From Rivihabitans pingtungensis (GTDB lineage Bacteria; Pseudomonadota; Gammaproteobacteria; Burkholderiales; Aquaspirillaceae), in NCBI RefSeq assembly GCF_003201855.1, contig NZ_QJKI01000033.1:1-34176 (forward strand): 34,176 bases of DNA, read 5' to 3'. The position numbers and the translations under genes are program-made. Of this stretch, positions 8,579 through 18,026 are shown piece after piece. Numbering within the stretch: position 1 is the stretch's first letter; each line of letters begins with the position of its first letter. A model generated the notes under the pieces. It was not told the origin of the DNA and made no database searches. It saw only the letters and a list, made by a program, of their open reading frames with translations.

Positions 8579-11500
8579 TCAATGAAGAGCGCCTGTCAGT
8601 TCTGTGATCCAGCCACGTACTTGCTCTGAGTCTTGCAATGTCTGTGCATGTTGCCAGCAAGCCAGAGCTTGCTCTGAGTTACCTTGGCTCAAATAAGCTT
8701 GCCCAAGTGTGATTAAACAATTTGCCAGCAAAGAGTGCCCATTCTTCATCATGGCGGAGAGTGCTCGAGTGAGCAGTTGCTCTGCCAACTGGGGTTGATC
8801 GCGCAGCAAAGCATTCAAGCCCAAGCCATACAGAGCCTCCATACAGTTGGGCCAATTCGCCAGCACAGCCCGGTAACCCTCCCATGCCTCAACATACGCC
8901 TCCTGCTCCATCAGCGTATGGCACAATTGCAAGGCGTTTTGTTCATTCATGTGGCTATGTGCTGCTGCCGACTGCGGGCTATCGCACCAAGTTGTCCAGG
9001 CCTCTTTCAGTTTTGCCTCAAAGACTTTGGTATAAGCCACTTCATTCATCAATGTCGACTGACGCATCATTTCGCGAAGATTTTTGCGCTGAGCATGGCG
9101 CTCATCAGCAGACTGTTGCACCAACGCAATAATTTTATTCACATACTCTTCTTCGGAAGAAGCGATCCATTCGTCTAACTTTAACTGGGTCAGAATAGAT
9201 GCCCCAATGCGCTGGGCAGGTTTAGAACCTGCTAGCGTGACCAATGGGACCCCCATCCACAAAGCATCCAGTGAATTCAACCCTTGATTACAAGGGAGTG
9301 TATCCAGTGCAATATCCACAATCTGATACAAACGTAACATCGAGTTGATGCCTGCTGCCCCAGGCGTGATCACACGAGAGGCCTCTACGCCATACTCAGA
9401 GAGAACCTGACACACATGCTCAAGAACATGCTGGTTGGTCAGCAGCAGCTTTGATTCTGGCACAGCCAGCAGTACTTTTGCCCACAACCGTAAGCTTTCC
9501 TGAGTCAATGCAATATTGTCGCAGATCGCGCCAAAGGTAAAATAGCCCTTTTCTTCTGCAGGTGCCGGCTGTGGCGCAAAGATTGCCATACTGTGCCATT
9601 CTGGATTGCTGGCGAATGGACGATATACACAAAAGGCCTGATCCTGCATGAACAACGGCTTTTCAGTATACAGCGAGACATCCGACGACTCTGTGCTTAG
9701 CACCGTGTCAGTAATAATGTAGTTCATATTGGGCAATCCAGTACTCCCGGGGTTACCCAACCATTTGATCTGAACAGGGGCTGCCTGACGGGCAAACGCG
9801 GTCAGGAAGTTTTGTTTTTGGTGCCCATCCATGTCGATCAAGATATCAATTTGGTCATCAATAACCAACGCATGCATTACTTCTGCATCAATCCCTCGGG
9901 TAAAGCGCCAATTTTCTGTTCCCACCACCCGGTGCAGATGCTGTGCCACCTGATCGTAATGATCCCCATTGTGGTAAACCAGAATGTCGAAATCGCCTCG
10001 GTTGATCAGCTCGAAAACAGGAAGCGCCATATGGGCAGTCGCTGTGGTATGTGAAAAAGCTGATACAAAGCCAATACGCAATTTACGCCCTGGCACGGGT
10101 AAGTTCAGGTGCTGTACATGCTCTGGGTCAACCGATTGAGTCGCCTGCGAGAACTGCGCTTGCAATGCTTTATACTGTGCCGATTCAATCTGATAGTAGT
10201 CCAGATGGCAAAACAACTGACTTAAAGCTTCCGGTGAAGTCGGCTGTTTTTGCACCGCAATAAAATCATAGCGAACTGCATTCGAAATATTTCCACGCAG
10301 AATGTTCAGTTTGGCTAATGTCAACTCGGCAAGATTAAGGTTTGTCTCAGGATGCGTCTCAAGCAAATTACTCAAGATTTCATTTGCATGGACAAAGTTG
10401 AAACGCGCCATCGACAGTTGCGCCAAAATGATATTGGCATCATAGTTCAAGGGGTCAAGCTTGAGTACACGCCGCGCGGCCACTTCCGCCTCAGAAGGGC
10501 GGTTGCGGTAATATTGAAGCTGCGCCAGTTTAATCCAGGCATTCTGGTGCTTAGGTTCCTTTTCCAAAACATGTTGCATCAACGAAATCGCTTCATTGAA
10601 CTTCTGGCTCGTGTCTTCTGAAGCTAAACTTTGGCGCTGACCTTGTGCTTGCAGGTATTCAGCAAGCAGGCAGTATGCATCCAGTGCATCGGGATATTGT
10701 TCACATGTTTTACGTAGCAGAGCTTCGGCATCACTGTCACGTCCGAGTTGCTTCAATACCATTGCCAGGCCAGTTGCATGCTCACAAATCTCTGGTTGTT
10801 GCTGATATGCCTGGGCGAGTGCTTCAAACGCCATCTCTGGCTGTGCCGTATGCAATAAAGCAATACCATTAAAATAATGCAACTCAGGACTACCAGGCGC
10901 ATCGGCCAGCATAGCCTGGCTTTTTTCCAGAAGAGCGAGCCAGTTTTTCTCTTTGCACAATGCGTCTAACTCACGCCATTGAACCGACCGGACTTCAGGC
11001 TCTGCAGCGGATACAACATACCCATCAGTTGCTGATTCTCCGCCGTCCAAGTCTGGCGTATAAGTCTCTCCATGCTGGGTTGCGCACCAAGCCCGCCACA
11101 TCTCTCGATAAGCACGCTCAACCTTGCGGGTAAACCCAACTTCGTCCATGAGTGGAGAGTTTTCTACTTCTGTACGCAGTGTTTGCCGAATGTGGTCCAG
11201 CGCCTCAATATCAGATGCCAGCTCCGTGGCAATACGAACATATTCATCCGGTGATTCAGTGGCCCATTCAGGGTGTCCGATGTTCGTCAGCGCAGTCGCG
11301 CCAATACGCGACATGAAGCGAACTCCGTTCAGGCTAACCACTGGCACGCTCATAAATAATGCATCACATGTTGTGGTGCCACCATTGCAAGGGAATGGGT
11401 CCAGCACAATATCAATGTCATGATACAACGAATATTGGCGATTTTTTGCTTTATTGGACAGAATCACTCGGTGCATGGCCACACCATTGGACTCAAATCG

Positions 11501-13231
11501 CTCGGTCAGTCGATTTCGTGTGAACTCACTGTCCGCATCACTGACTTCAATCAATAGCATTGCCGTCGGTGAATTATCTAGCACCTTGGCCCACAACCTC
11601 AGCGTATAATCAGTGACTTTGGCAATATTGTTGCAACAACCAAACGTGATATAGCCATTTTTCTTGGCTGGCGTCGGTCGAATATCCAGATCGCCATTAA
11701 CCAAACGCTCAGGTGCCGCAATAGACGGCCGGTAAGCGCAGAACATGCCTGGAATTCTGACCAAGCGCTCAGTATTCAAATGCTCAGTGGTGCCTTTAGG
11801 TTCGACAATGGCATCTACAATTCGGTAGTCAATGCTGGTCAGCCCTGTCGAAAATGGGTAGCCAAGCCAAGTAGCCTGAATCGGAGCTGGCTTGCGTGCG
11901 AATACTTCCAATTGATTGCCGCCCGTATGCCCAGAAAGATCAATCAAGATATCAATCTTGTCATCAATGATTTTTTGGACAAACTCTTCTGTAGTTCTCC
12001 GATTCAGTGGAGTCCAGCGTGTTTCTTTCTTGTATTGATCACTCACCACACCAGGCAGGTCTCTGACGGCATAGGTAATTACCTCGAACCGTTGCTTATC
12101 ATGTCGAGTAATCAGCGGAAGCGCAAAGTATGAAACCGAGTGGTTAAAGAAATCTGCAGACACATAGCCGATTCTGAGTTTACGCTCAGGATCTGCAACA
12201 TTGGTGTGCTTTGGCCAGTAGGGGATGTAAGGTGTTTCATATTGGCTAGCATATTTCTTGCACCACATGAACAATTCATCCTGCTCAACCTCTTCGCTGT
12301 ACACCATATCCAACAGCATATTGCTAAATGCCGCCGCAATATCAGGAAAGTCGGCAACAATTTTCTTGTACTCCTGAATAGCTTTAAGGCTATTTCCTGT
12401 CGCCTTATAGATGCTGCACAACAACATACGCGCATTGAGTGCGTCTACTTCAGCGGGAGGGCAATGCTCAAGATAGGCTTCTGCATACATCTCCGACCGC
12501 ATGAATTCATTGCTATAAAATAATGAGTAGCTAATATGAATTAATGACTGAAAGCTCATCGGATTGAATTCGAGCGATTTTTCAAACCAATAAATTGCAT
12601 CATCGTAGGCATGTGTTTTCTCATTACACAAACCCATATGAAAACACAATTCGCCTTTACGGTAAGCATCTTCAGTCAGGTGGATTGCCAGCTTGAACCA
12701 CAAAATCGCTTGTTTATAATTTTCTTTGTTATACGCACAAATTCCAAGATTGTGACAAATACTTGGATTGTTGGGCGAACTCACGAGCGCCTTCTGAAAA
12801 CCAGCCTCTGCTTCATCATATCGCTTCATGGCGATATACAGTTTTGATTGATTGTACAGAGCATCCAGCAAGCCAGGGGATAACTGCAGAGCCTCTGCAA
12901 AAATTTGCTCTGCCTCAGTGAACTGACCCGCTCTCGTTAATGCATTAGCCAATACATTTTTCAAATGTGGGCTACTGGGGTTGATTTCCACAGCAGCCCG
13001 GCAGTATTGCAGCGCCTCTGACAGCTTATGAGGATCAGCCTGCTCGCTCAATGAAATCCCAAGCATTTGCAGGGCGGCATCCAGCTTGGGCTCTACCTTA
13101 ACAATTTCTCTTGCTAGCGGCTCCGCTGCAATGAATTCATTTTTATCGAGCAATGCACTTACTTGACGGAGAGCTTGCTCAACACTCAGTCGCTTGCCTC
13201 GGTAAATCAGGGTGGAGTTGGAGTTTGTCAT
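8579..13231 (-). CDS. Giant tandem TPR-GT41 glycosyltransferase with two catalytic-type modules, 1550 residues
   Basis: Domain order: TPR array (about 30-330), GT41 module 1 (350-716), TPR linker (about 755-1035), GT41 module 2 (1049-1416), helical TPR tail (1430-1550). Module 1 keeps the OGT landmarks: H364 (human H498), DLSGHTGGN at 431-439, K538 (human K842), CNGGTTTCDALFM at 615-627 with the phosphate-binding threonines. Module 2 aligns throughout but has T1065 in place of the histidine, A1241 for the lysine and CNQGLNSLDALWM at 1314-1326, where the Thr pair is lost. It is therefore probably non-catalytic. The start has GGGGA upstream. The tail resembles that of the 729-residue neighbour, pointing to duplication. 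A flagellin glycosyltransferase role is inferred from the neighbouring genes. Confidence 0.85.
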   Translation of the reverse strand: MTNSNSTLIYRGKRLSVEQALRQVSALLDKNEFIAAEPLAREIVKVEPKLDAALQMLGISLSEQADPHKLSEALQYCRAAVEINPSSPHLKNVLANALTRAGQFTEAEQIFAEALQLSPGLLDALYNQSKLYIAMKRYDEAEAGFQKALVSSPNNPSICHNLGICAYNKENYKQAILWFKLAIHLTEDAYRKGELCFHMGLCNEKTHAYDDAIYWFEKSLEFNPMSFQSLIHISYSLFYSNEFMRSEMYAEAYLEHCPPAEVDALNARMLLCSIYKATGNSLKAIQEYKKIVADFPDIAAAFSNMLLDMVYSEEVEQDELFMWCKKYASQYETPYIPYWPKHTNVADPERKLRIGYVSADFFNHSVSYFALPLITRHDKQRFEVITYAVRDLPGVVSDQYKKETRWTPLNRRTTEEFVQKIIDDKIDILIDLSGHTGGNQLEVFARKPAPIQATWLGYPFSTGLTSIDYRIVDAIVEPKGTTEHLNTERLVRIPGMFCAYRPSIAAPERLVNGDLDIRPTPAKKNGYITFGCCNNIAKVTDYTLRLWAKVLDNSPTAMLLIEVSDADSEFTRNRLTERFESNGVAMHRVILSNKAKNRQYSLYHDIDIVLDPFPCNGGTTTCDALFMSVPVVSLNGVRFMSRIGATALTNIGHPEWATESPDEYVRIATELASDIEALDHIRQTLRTEVENSPLMDEVGFTRKVERAYREMWRAWCATQHGETYTPDLDGGESATDGYVVSAAEPEVRSVQWRELDALCKEKNWLALLEKSQAMLADAPGSPELHYFNGIALLHTAQPEMAFEALAQAYQQQPEICEHATGLAMVLKQLGRDSDAEALLRKTCEQYPDALDAYCLLAEYLQAQGQRQSLASEDTSQKFNEAISLMQHVLEKEPKHQNAWIKLAQLQYYRNRPSEAEVAARRVLKLDPLNYDANIILAQLSMARFNFVHANEILSNLLETHPETNLNLAELTLAKLNILRGNISNAVRYDFIAVQKQPTSPEALSQLFCHLDYYQIESAQYKALQAQFSQATQSVDPEHVQHLNLPVPGRKLRIGFVSAFSHTTATAHMALPVFELINRGDFDILVYHNGDHYDQVAQHLHRVVGTENWRFTRGIDAEVMHALVIDDQIDILIDMDGHQKQNFLTAFARQAAPVQIKWLGNPGSTGLPNMNYIITDTVLSTESSDVSLYTEKPLFMQDQAFCVYRPFASNPEWHSMAIFAPQPAPAEEKGYFTFGAICDNIALTQESLRLWAKVLLAVPESKLLLTNQHVLEHVCQVLSEYGVEASRVITPGAAGINSMLRLYQIVDIALDTLPCNQGLNSLDALWMGVPLVTLAGSKPAQRIGASILTQLKLDEWIASSEEEYVNKIIALVQQSADERHAQRKNLREMMRQSTLMNEVAYTKVFEAKLKEAWTTWCDSPQSAAAHSHMNEQNALQLCHTLMEQEAYVEAWEGYRAVLANWPNCMEALYGLGLNALLRDQPQLAEQLLTRALSAMMKNGHSLLANCLITLGQAYLSQGNSEQALACWQHAQTLQDSEQVRGWITELTGALH

Positions 13232-13740
13232 GAATTAATTTCCCCGAAATATTAAACAGTGGGCTTCCTTACTGCATGCAGGCAGTTAGTATTATGAGGA
13301 AGCAGGCTTATGGAAGCGGCTTTTAAGAGCCTAAAGACAATTCGCGAGTCTTTTTCGATGTGTTAAGTCACTTTTTTACTGAATACACCAAATCAGGAAG
13401 CACTGAGCGTGATAAGAAATTCTTCCATGCTAGTCAGAATGCTAACTTGACGTCAAGCCTTTGCGTTTCTGCTGTACCGCCACGACAGCCCCACTCCTGC
13501 AGTCACAATAGTTGTCGCCTCCATAGAACAAACCCAACACCCTCAACCCAGGCGCGATAAGGAAACACCACCGTAGCCAGAATAACGGACAAGCATTCAA
13601 AGACAATGCAGAGGCAAGATTGCAGCCACCACAAAGTACCCCCACCCAAGTCGTCGCACGCGAATTCAAGCATCTCCAGCGCCACACTTGAGCACTGCCG
13701 CGCGCAAGCACTGTACACGCCAACCCATCAGCACAGCTAG
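13232..13740. other. Gene-free stretch between glycosylation and flagellin loci
   Basis: Apart from the candidate promoter at 13352-13378 no feature is supported. Open frames on both strands here have no family similarity, no ribosome sites and unusual composition. The stretch adjoins an insertion-sequence remnant and may itself be decayed mobile DNA. Confidence 0.5.
13352..13378 (-). promoter_or_regulatory. Candidate sigma-28 promoter for the giant glycosyltransferase
   Basis: On the minus strand TAAAAAAG, an 11-base spacer and ATCGAAAA match the spacing and most bases of the three flagellar promoters on the plus strand. Only TAAA and TCGA are strictly shared, and the leading G of the -10 box is A. 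It would start transcription about 115 bases before the ATG at 13231. This is the weakest of the four sites. Confidence 0.4.
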
Positions 13741-13989
13741 ACAACCGACGCCCGTTTCGAGACCATGCAGGTGACCGCCGAGCTGAACGAAACTGCCAAG
13801 AGCGCCTGGTGTCGCGAACATGGCTTTGCTCCTCAAGAGCTCGAACAATGCCGCCAGTCTGCCACACAAGTGCTGGCTGCCCCTGAAGAAGCTCGCGCCT
13901 CCCGCGCTGACACCAAAGCTGACCGGCAACGCATCAAGACGCTGTCGCGCGAGCTTCGGTGCAAGGACCAAGCCCTGCAGATGATTTAG
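13741..13989 (+). pseudogene. Remnant of an IS3-family OrfA-type transposase
   Basis: The frame reads ARFETMQVTAELNE, then WCREHGF, and ends KTLSRELRCKDQALQM before a stop. This follows the recurring layout of IS3-family OrfA proteins, which have an AALNE...YCRERGLYPEQ region followed by a basic RELRRKDKALAE helix that leads into the AALLVLRKK segment. Here the frame starts just after a TAG, lacks the N-terminal helix-turn-helix and stops exactly where the AALLVL block should begin. No OrfB or terminal inverted repeats could be recognised. It is a dead fragment; the match is from memory of the family pattern. Confidence 0.55.
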
Positions 13990-14313
13990 CCATGCGGTGT
14001 ATCAGCAGGCAGGAGAACGCAACCCAGCGCCTTGATCAAGAGACACACGCAATAGTCGCCGCTGGAGGCTGTGGTGCTAAATCCGGAGCGGGATGCGGTG
14101 ATCGACACTCATTGGCCAGCGAGGATACCGGCCACTTGCTGGCTTGGGTCAGCTGACAGCTATGTTGACTTGTTCTGTTTGTGTAAAGGGCTGCATCATC
14201 GATCTGAATAGGTCGTAACTTACATCATGCATCATGGCGTAGGGATCACTACACGAATGCCAGCAACGAGCCAAAAACGCACTGAGCCGCCAAACCTGGG
14301 TGCACCCCGGGGC
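13990..14313. other. Gene-free stretch before the first flagellin promoter
   Basis: No gene is supported. The first part may be the decayed continuation of the transposase remnant, but I could not match it convincingly. The flagellin promoter begins at 14314. Confidence 0.4.
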
Positions 14314-14340
14314 TAAAGTTCGGCGCTGATTGGTCGATAC
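14314..14340 (+). promoter_or_regulatory. Sigma-28 (FliA) promoter of the divergent flagellin gene
   Basis: TAAAGTTC, an 11-base spacer and GTCGATAC closely follow the FliA consensus (TAAA, 15 bases, GCCGATAA). The predicted start near 14347 leaves an untranslated leader of about 200 bases, unusually long for a flagellin. Confidence 0.75.
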
Positions 14341-14555
14341 AGTAGTATGTTGTGGGCGCTCAGCTTCAACCAAGTTAAGTGTGTCGCACTGTCAGCGCCA
14401 GAGAGGCGCCCAGTATAAAACGTTGATTTTACGTAGCAAAGACGCGCAGCCTTTTCAGGATTATTTTGCAAAGGCACTTAGCTGCACGTTGGTAGCCAAA
14501 CCCCTTGTTGTCCAGATCGGTTCCGGCGGTTGAATCCGATGGAGAAGCTAAGATC

Positions 14556-16118
14556 ATGATTGTTAACTCAAATGCAAATTCTTTATTTTCTCGCCGTGCG
14601 ATCAACGGAACAGCCCGTCCGCTTGAAGTAGCCACAGCGCGACTGGCCTCTGGTTTACGTATCAATGTGGCTGCTGATGATGTAGCAGGCCAAGCCATCG
14701 CCGGGCGTATGACTTCGCAAGTAAACGGCCTGGCTCAGGCCAAACGCAATGCCAATGACGGGGTGTCGATGGCGCAAACGGCAGAAGGTGCGTTGCAGCA
14801 ATCTTCTGATTTGCTGCAACGCATTCGTCAACTAGCCGTACAATCAGCCAATGGCACAAATAGCAACTCAGATCGCTTGTCTTTGCAGGCTGAAGTCGAT
14901 CAGTTGGTCTATGAGTTTGATCGTGTCTCTAAAGATACCGAATTCAATACCCGCAAACTGCTGGATGGTTCCTCGCTGAACACCAATCTGCATGTGGGGG
15001 CAAACAGCAACCAAAATATCACGCTGGGTGTACGCTCCACTCGGGCAGCTGACCTGTACAGCTACACCATGGGGTCAGAAGTGACTTCAGTTAACTCCAT
15101 GCAAGCGGCGCAGACAGCTACCTCTGACGGTAGCATCAGCCAACGCAACCGGTTGCAGACACAAAATCTTACCGTGGCCAGCAAGGGTATGACTGGCACC
15201 GTTGTGTTGCAGGCAGGCACCTCAGCCAAAGAGGTGGCTAGCCGAATCAATAATGCCCTGACGAATAAACAAGGCTTGGTTTCTGCTCGAGCAGAAACTT
15301 ACGCCATGATGACGCTATCTGGTACGGATACTGCGTCGATTGATTTCAAACTCAATGGTGTCTCGATCCAGTCTTATTCGAGCCGATCCGATATGGATCT
15401 CGACGATTTGGTGCTGTCGATCAATAGCGCGAGTAGCGCCACCAGGGTTGTTGCCAGCAAGCAACAGCTCGCTGGAGGCGGTTTTGGCGTGTTGCTGCAT
15501 GCTGCGGAAGGGGATGATATTTCCTTGCAGCAGGTAACAGTAAGAACGGGGAGCGCAGGGGCCATCGGAACGGTAGGCGTACAAGGAATGTACGATACGG
15601 GTTCGACCAGTGGCCTGGCCAATGTGGGGGCTGCTGTGTCTTTGATCGCAGGTAATGCCACCTCGAACCGAAACACCACCGTGGGTGGGCGCGTGCTGAT
15701 GATCAGTGACGCTGCTTTCAGTCTGGTGCATTCGGCAGCAGGCTCTACCGGGGGATTTTCGGCTTACGCGTCAACATCAATTGTTGCGTGCGACAAAGGC
15801 CCCACCTTGCTTCAAGCCGACATTTCTACCACCTACGGCAGCAATACAACCATCGGCCTGGTGGACGCGATCCTGGGGCGAATTTCAATGTATCGCGCAT
15901 CATTGGGCGCCATGCAGAACCGCTTGGGAGCTACCCAAGAATTTCTCTCCTCGGGCGGTGAAAGCATCAGCGGTGCACGAAGCCGAATCAATGATGCTGA
16001 TTTTGCCCAAGAGACGGCTAATTTGGCACGTATCCAAGTCACACAACAAGCTGGTATGGCCATTCTGGCGCAGGCCAACACTGCGCCTCAGCGAGCGCTG
16101 GAGTTGTTGCGTGGCTAG
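14556..16118 (+). CDS. Divergent flagellin paralogue
   Basis: This 520-residue flagellin starts at ATG 14556, preceded by GGAGAAG; an in-frame upstream ATG gives a non-flagellin extension. Both terminal D0/D1 domains are present (1-165 and about 432-520), and the middle matches the architecture of the neighbouring main flagellin, including the AKEVASRIN and LNGVSIQSYSS segments. It departs from the consensus at usually invariant places: N-terminus NANSLFSRRAING, RINVAADDVAGQAIAG instead of RINSAKDDAAGLAISD, and a C-terminal LLRG. It also contains a cysteine (C412), which is rare in flagellins. Codon use is less biased than in the next gene, suggesting lower expression. It may be a minor filament or specialised-segment flagellin, or a decaying duplicate. 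Confidence 0.9.
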   Translation: MIVNSNANSLFSRRAINGTARPLEVATARLASGLRINVAADDVAGQAIAGRMTSQVNGLAQAKRNANDGVSMAQTAEGALQQSSDLLQRIRQLAVQSANGTNSNSDRLSLQAEVDQLVYEFDRVSKDTEFNTRKLLDGSSLNTNLHVGANSNQNITLGVRSTRAADLYSYTMGSEVTSVNSMQAAQTATSDGSISQRNRLQTQNLTVASKGMTGTVVLQAGTSAKEVASRINNALTNKQGLVSARAETYAMMTLSGTDTASIDFKLNGVSIQSYSSRSDMDLDDLVLSINSASSATRVVASKQQLAGGGFGVLLHAAEGDDISLQQVTVRTGSAGAIGTVGVQGMYDTGSTSGLANVGAAVSLIAGNATSNRNTTVGGRVLMISDAAFSLVHSAAGSTGGFSAYASTSIVACDKGPTLLQADISTTYGSNTTIGLVDAILGRISMYRASLGAMQNRLGATQEFLSSGGESISGARSRINDADFAQETANLARIQVTQQAGMAILAQANTAPQRALELLRG

Positions 16119-16197
16119 TGCTGGAGCGGCTTGCTTCGTGGTTGCTGTATCGTTTTAGTGTCGTACGAAAAAGTTGTAAAAAAGTTGGAAAACCGGC

Positions 16198-16224
16198 TCA
16201 AGTTCTCGTCGAGTGGGTCGAAAT
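16198..16224 (+). promoter_or_regulatory. Sigma-28 promoter of the main flagellin gene
   Basis: TCAAGTTC, an 11-base spacer and GTCGAAAT share the exact geometry of the promoters at 14314 and 18427. The predicted start near 16231 gives a leader of about 95 bases, ending in AAGGAG before the ATG. Confidence 0.8.
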
Positions 16225-16325
16225 CAAGGATGACGGCGGGTTAATCGTTCTTGAGACGGTCAACGCTCTGAAGATCCGCACGATCAACGTTACCCAATTT
16301 CAAGCTCTATTCAAGGAGTTGCATC

Positions 16326-17927
16326 ATGATCATCAATTCGAACATTTCCTCGCTCAATACCCAACGCAAGCTGGCCAGCACCAATGTTGGCCTGAGCACC
16401 ACCATGGAACGCCTGTCGTCCGGCTTGCGCATCAACAGCGCCAAGGATGATGCAGCTGGTCTGGCTATCAGCGACCGCATGACTTCGCAGATCAACGGCC
16501 TGAACCAAGCTCGCCGTAACGCTAACGACGGTATCTCGGTTGCTCAAACTGCAGAAGGCGCACTGCAAACTTCTACCGACATTCTGCAACGTGTGCGTAC
16601 TCTGGCCGTGCAATCTGCCAACGACACCAACAGCACCTCGGACCGCAAAGCCCTGCAAGCTGAAGTGGATCAGCTGCTGCAAGAATTCGACCGCGTGGCT
16701 ACCACTACCCAGTTCAACGGCCTGAATCTGCTGAACGGTGACTTCTCCAAAACCCAGTTCCAAGTGGGTGCCAACGCCAACCAGACTATCACTTTTGGTA
16801 TCAACTCGACCAAAACCGCTGATATGTCGAACTTCAACACCGCAGGTACGGTGAGCACCACCTTGGCTAACACCATGATGCGTGCACAAACTCAAAGTGC
16901 CTCCGGTGGTACCGCAACCCAGAACGGCTTTGTCAGCCAAACCCTCACCATCCGTTCGCGTGGCGTTGAAGGCACCGTTGACCTGGGCGCCAACGGTTTG
17001 TCGGCCAAGGAAATTGCTACCCGCATCAACGCCGTGCAAAACAACACCGGTGGTGTGACTGCTCGTGGCGAAACCTACGCTTACATGGCGCTGGGCACTG
17101 GCACCCAAACCACCACTGTTGACTTTACCCTGAACGGCGTGAGCATCCAGGCGTACAGCTCGAATGCAGGTAGCGATGTGGATGGCCTGGTGACTGCCAT
17201 CAACGATGCTTCTGGCAAAACTGGCGTGGTTGCCAAGAAGGTTGACCTTCCGGGCTCCTCCGGCACCTATCGTGTTGAGCTGTTTGCTGCCGACGGTAGC
17301 GACATCAAGATCAACAACGCTTCGGTCAGCACCCAGCAGAGTGGTGGTGGTAGCTGGAACACCTCGAACATTCTGACCGTGCAAGGCGCTTATGACAGCA
17401 ACGGCACGATCACTGCTGTGGGCGCTGCTGCAGCTGGCACCACCGCTACCGGCGGTGCAACGCTGGGTGGTACGGGCCAAGCCACGACCGTGGGTGGTCG
17501 CGTGTTCTTCACCAACGACGTGGCATTCACCGTGCAAACGAGTTCAGCATCAGCCACTAACGGCCTGCTGAACGTCTCGGCTACTGGTCAAGTTATCGGT
17601 GGCGCCAAGGATCAGCCGTTGTCTGGTATCAGCATCTCTACCGCTCTGGGCGCCAACAAGTCCTTGGCTGTGCTGGATGCTGCCCTGTCGCGTATCTCCA
17701 GCGAACGTGCAAAGCTGGGTGCACTGCAAAACCGCTTCCAGATGACCGTGGAAAACCTGCAAACCACCGCAGAAAACCTGTCTGCTTCCCGTAGCCGCAT
17801 CAAGGATGCTGACTTCGCAGAAGAAACCTCCAACCTGTCGCGCTGGCAAGTGCTGCAGCAAGCTGGCACCGCGATGCTGTCGCAAGCTAACCAGCGTCCG
17901 CAATCGGCCCTGCAACTGCTCCAGTAA
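16326..17927 (+). CDS. fliC: Flagellin, main filament subunit
   Basis: This 533-residue flagellin has canonical ends: MIINSNISSLNTQRKL at the start, RLSSGLRINSAKDDAAGLAI around 29-48, and a C-terminal SRIKDADFAEETSNLSR helix. The central domain (about 170-450) is rich in Ser, Thr and Gly and carries Flagellin_IN-like elements, offering many sites for O-glycosylation. AGGAG precedes the ATG. Strongly biased codon use (CTG, CGT, AAC, ACC) points to very high expression, unlike the upstream paralogue. A dedicated sigma-28 promoter and a terminator frame it as a single-gene unit. It is the likely acceptor of the neighbouring GT41 enzymes, although the sequence alone does not prove modification. 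Confidence 0.97.
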   Translation: MIINSNISSLNTQRKLASTNVGLSTTMERLSSGLRINSAKDDAAGLAISDRMTSQINGLNQARRNANDGISVAQTAEGALQTSTDILQRVRTLAVQSANDTNSTSDRKALQAEVDQLLQEFDRVATTTQFNGLNLLNGDFSKTQFQVGANANQTITFGINSTKTADMSNFNTAGTVSTTLANTMMRAQTQSASGGTATQNGFVSQTLTIRSRGVEGTVDLGANGLSAKEIATRINAVQNNTGGVTARGETYAYMALGTGTQTTTVDFTLNGVSIQAYSSNAGSDVDGLVTAINDASGKTGVVAKKVDLPGSSGTYRVELFAADGSDIKINNASVSTQQSGGGSWNTSNILTVQGAYDSNGTITAVGAAAAGTTATGGATLGGTGQATTVGGRVFFTNDVAFTVQTSSASATNGLLNVSATGQVIGGAKDQPLSGISISTALGANKSLAVLDAALSRISSERAKLGALQNRFQMTVENLQTTAENLSASRSRIKDADFAEETSNLSRWQVLQQAGTAMLSQANQRPQSALQLLQ

Positions 17928-17960
17928 TTTCTTATACTGGATTAGCCAGTCGCTGACTGA

Positions 17961-17992
17961 AAAACCCGGCGGGCTTTGCCCGCTGGGTTTTT
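17961..17992 (+). terminator. Intrinsic terminator after the main flagellin gene
   Basis: A GC-rich hairpin (AAACCCGGCGGG, short loop, CCCGCTGGGTTT, with one G-U pair) is followed by a T-run ending at 17992. It lies about 35 bases past the stop codon. Confidence 0.9.
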
Positions 17993-18026
17993 CTGCGAGA
18001 ACACCCTGTCTTGACGGAGGTTTTCT

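Noticed and set aside
16311..17537. 408-codon antisense frame over the main flagellin
   Set aside because: It results from the biased codon use of the flagellin gene; the His/Gly/Val-rich translation has no domain and no ribosome site.
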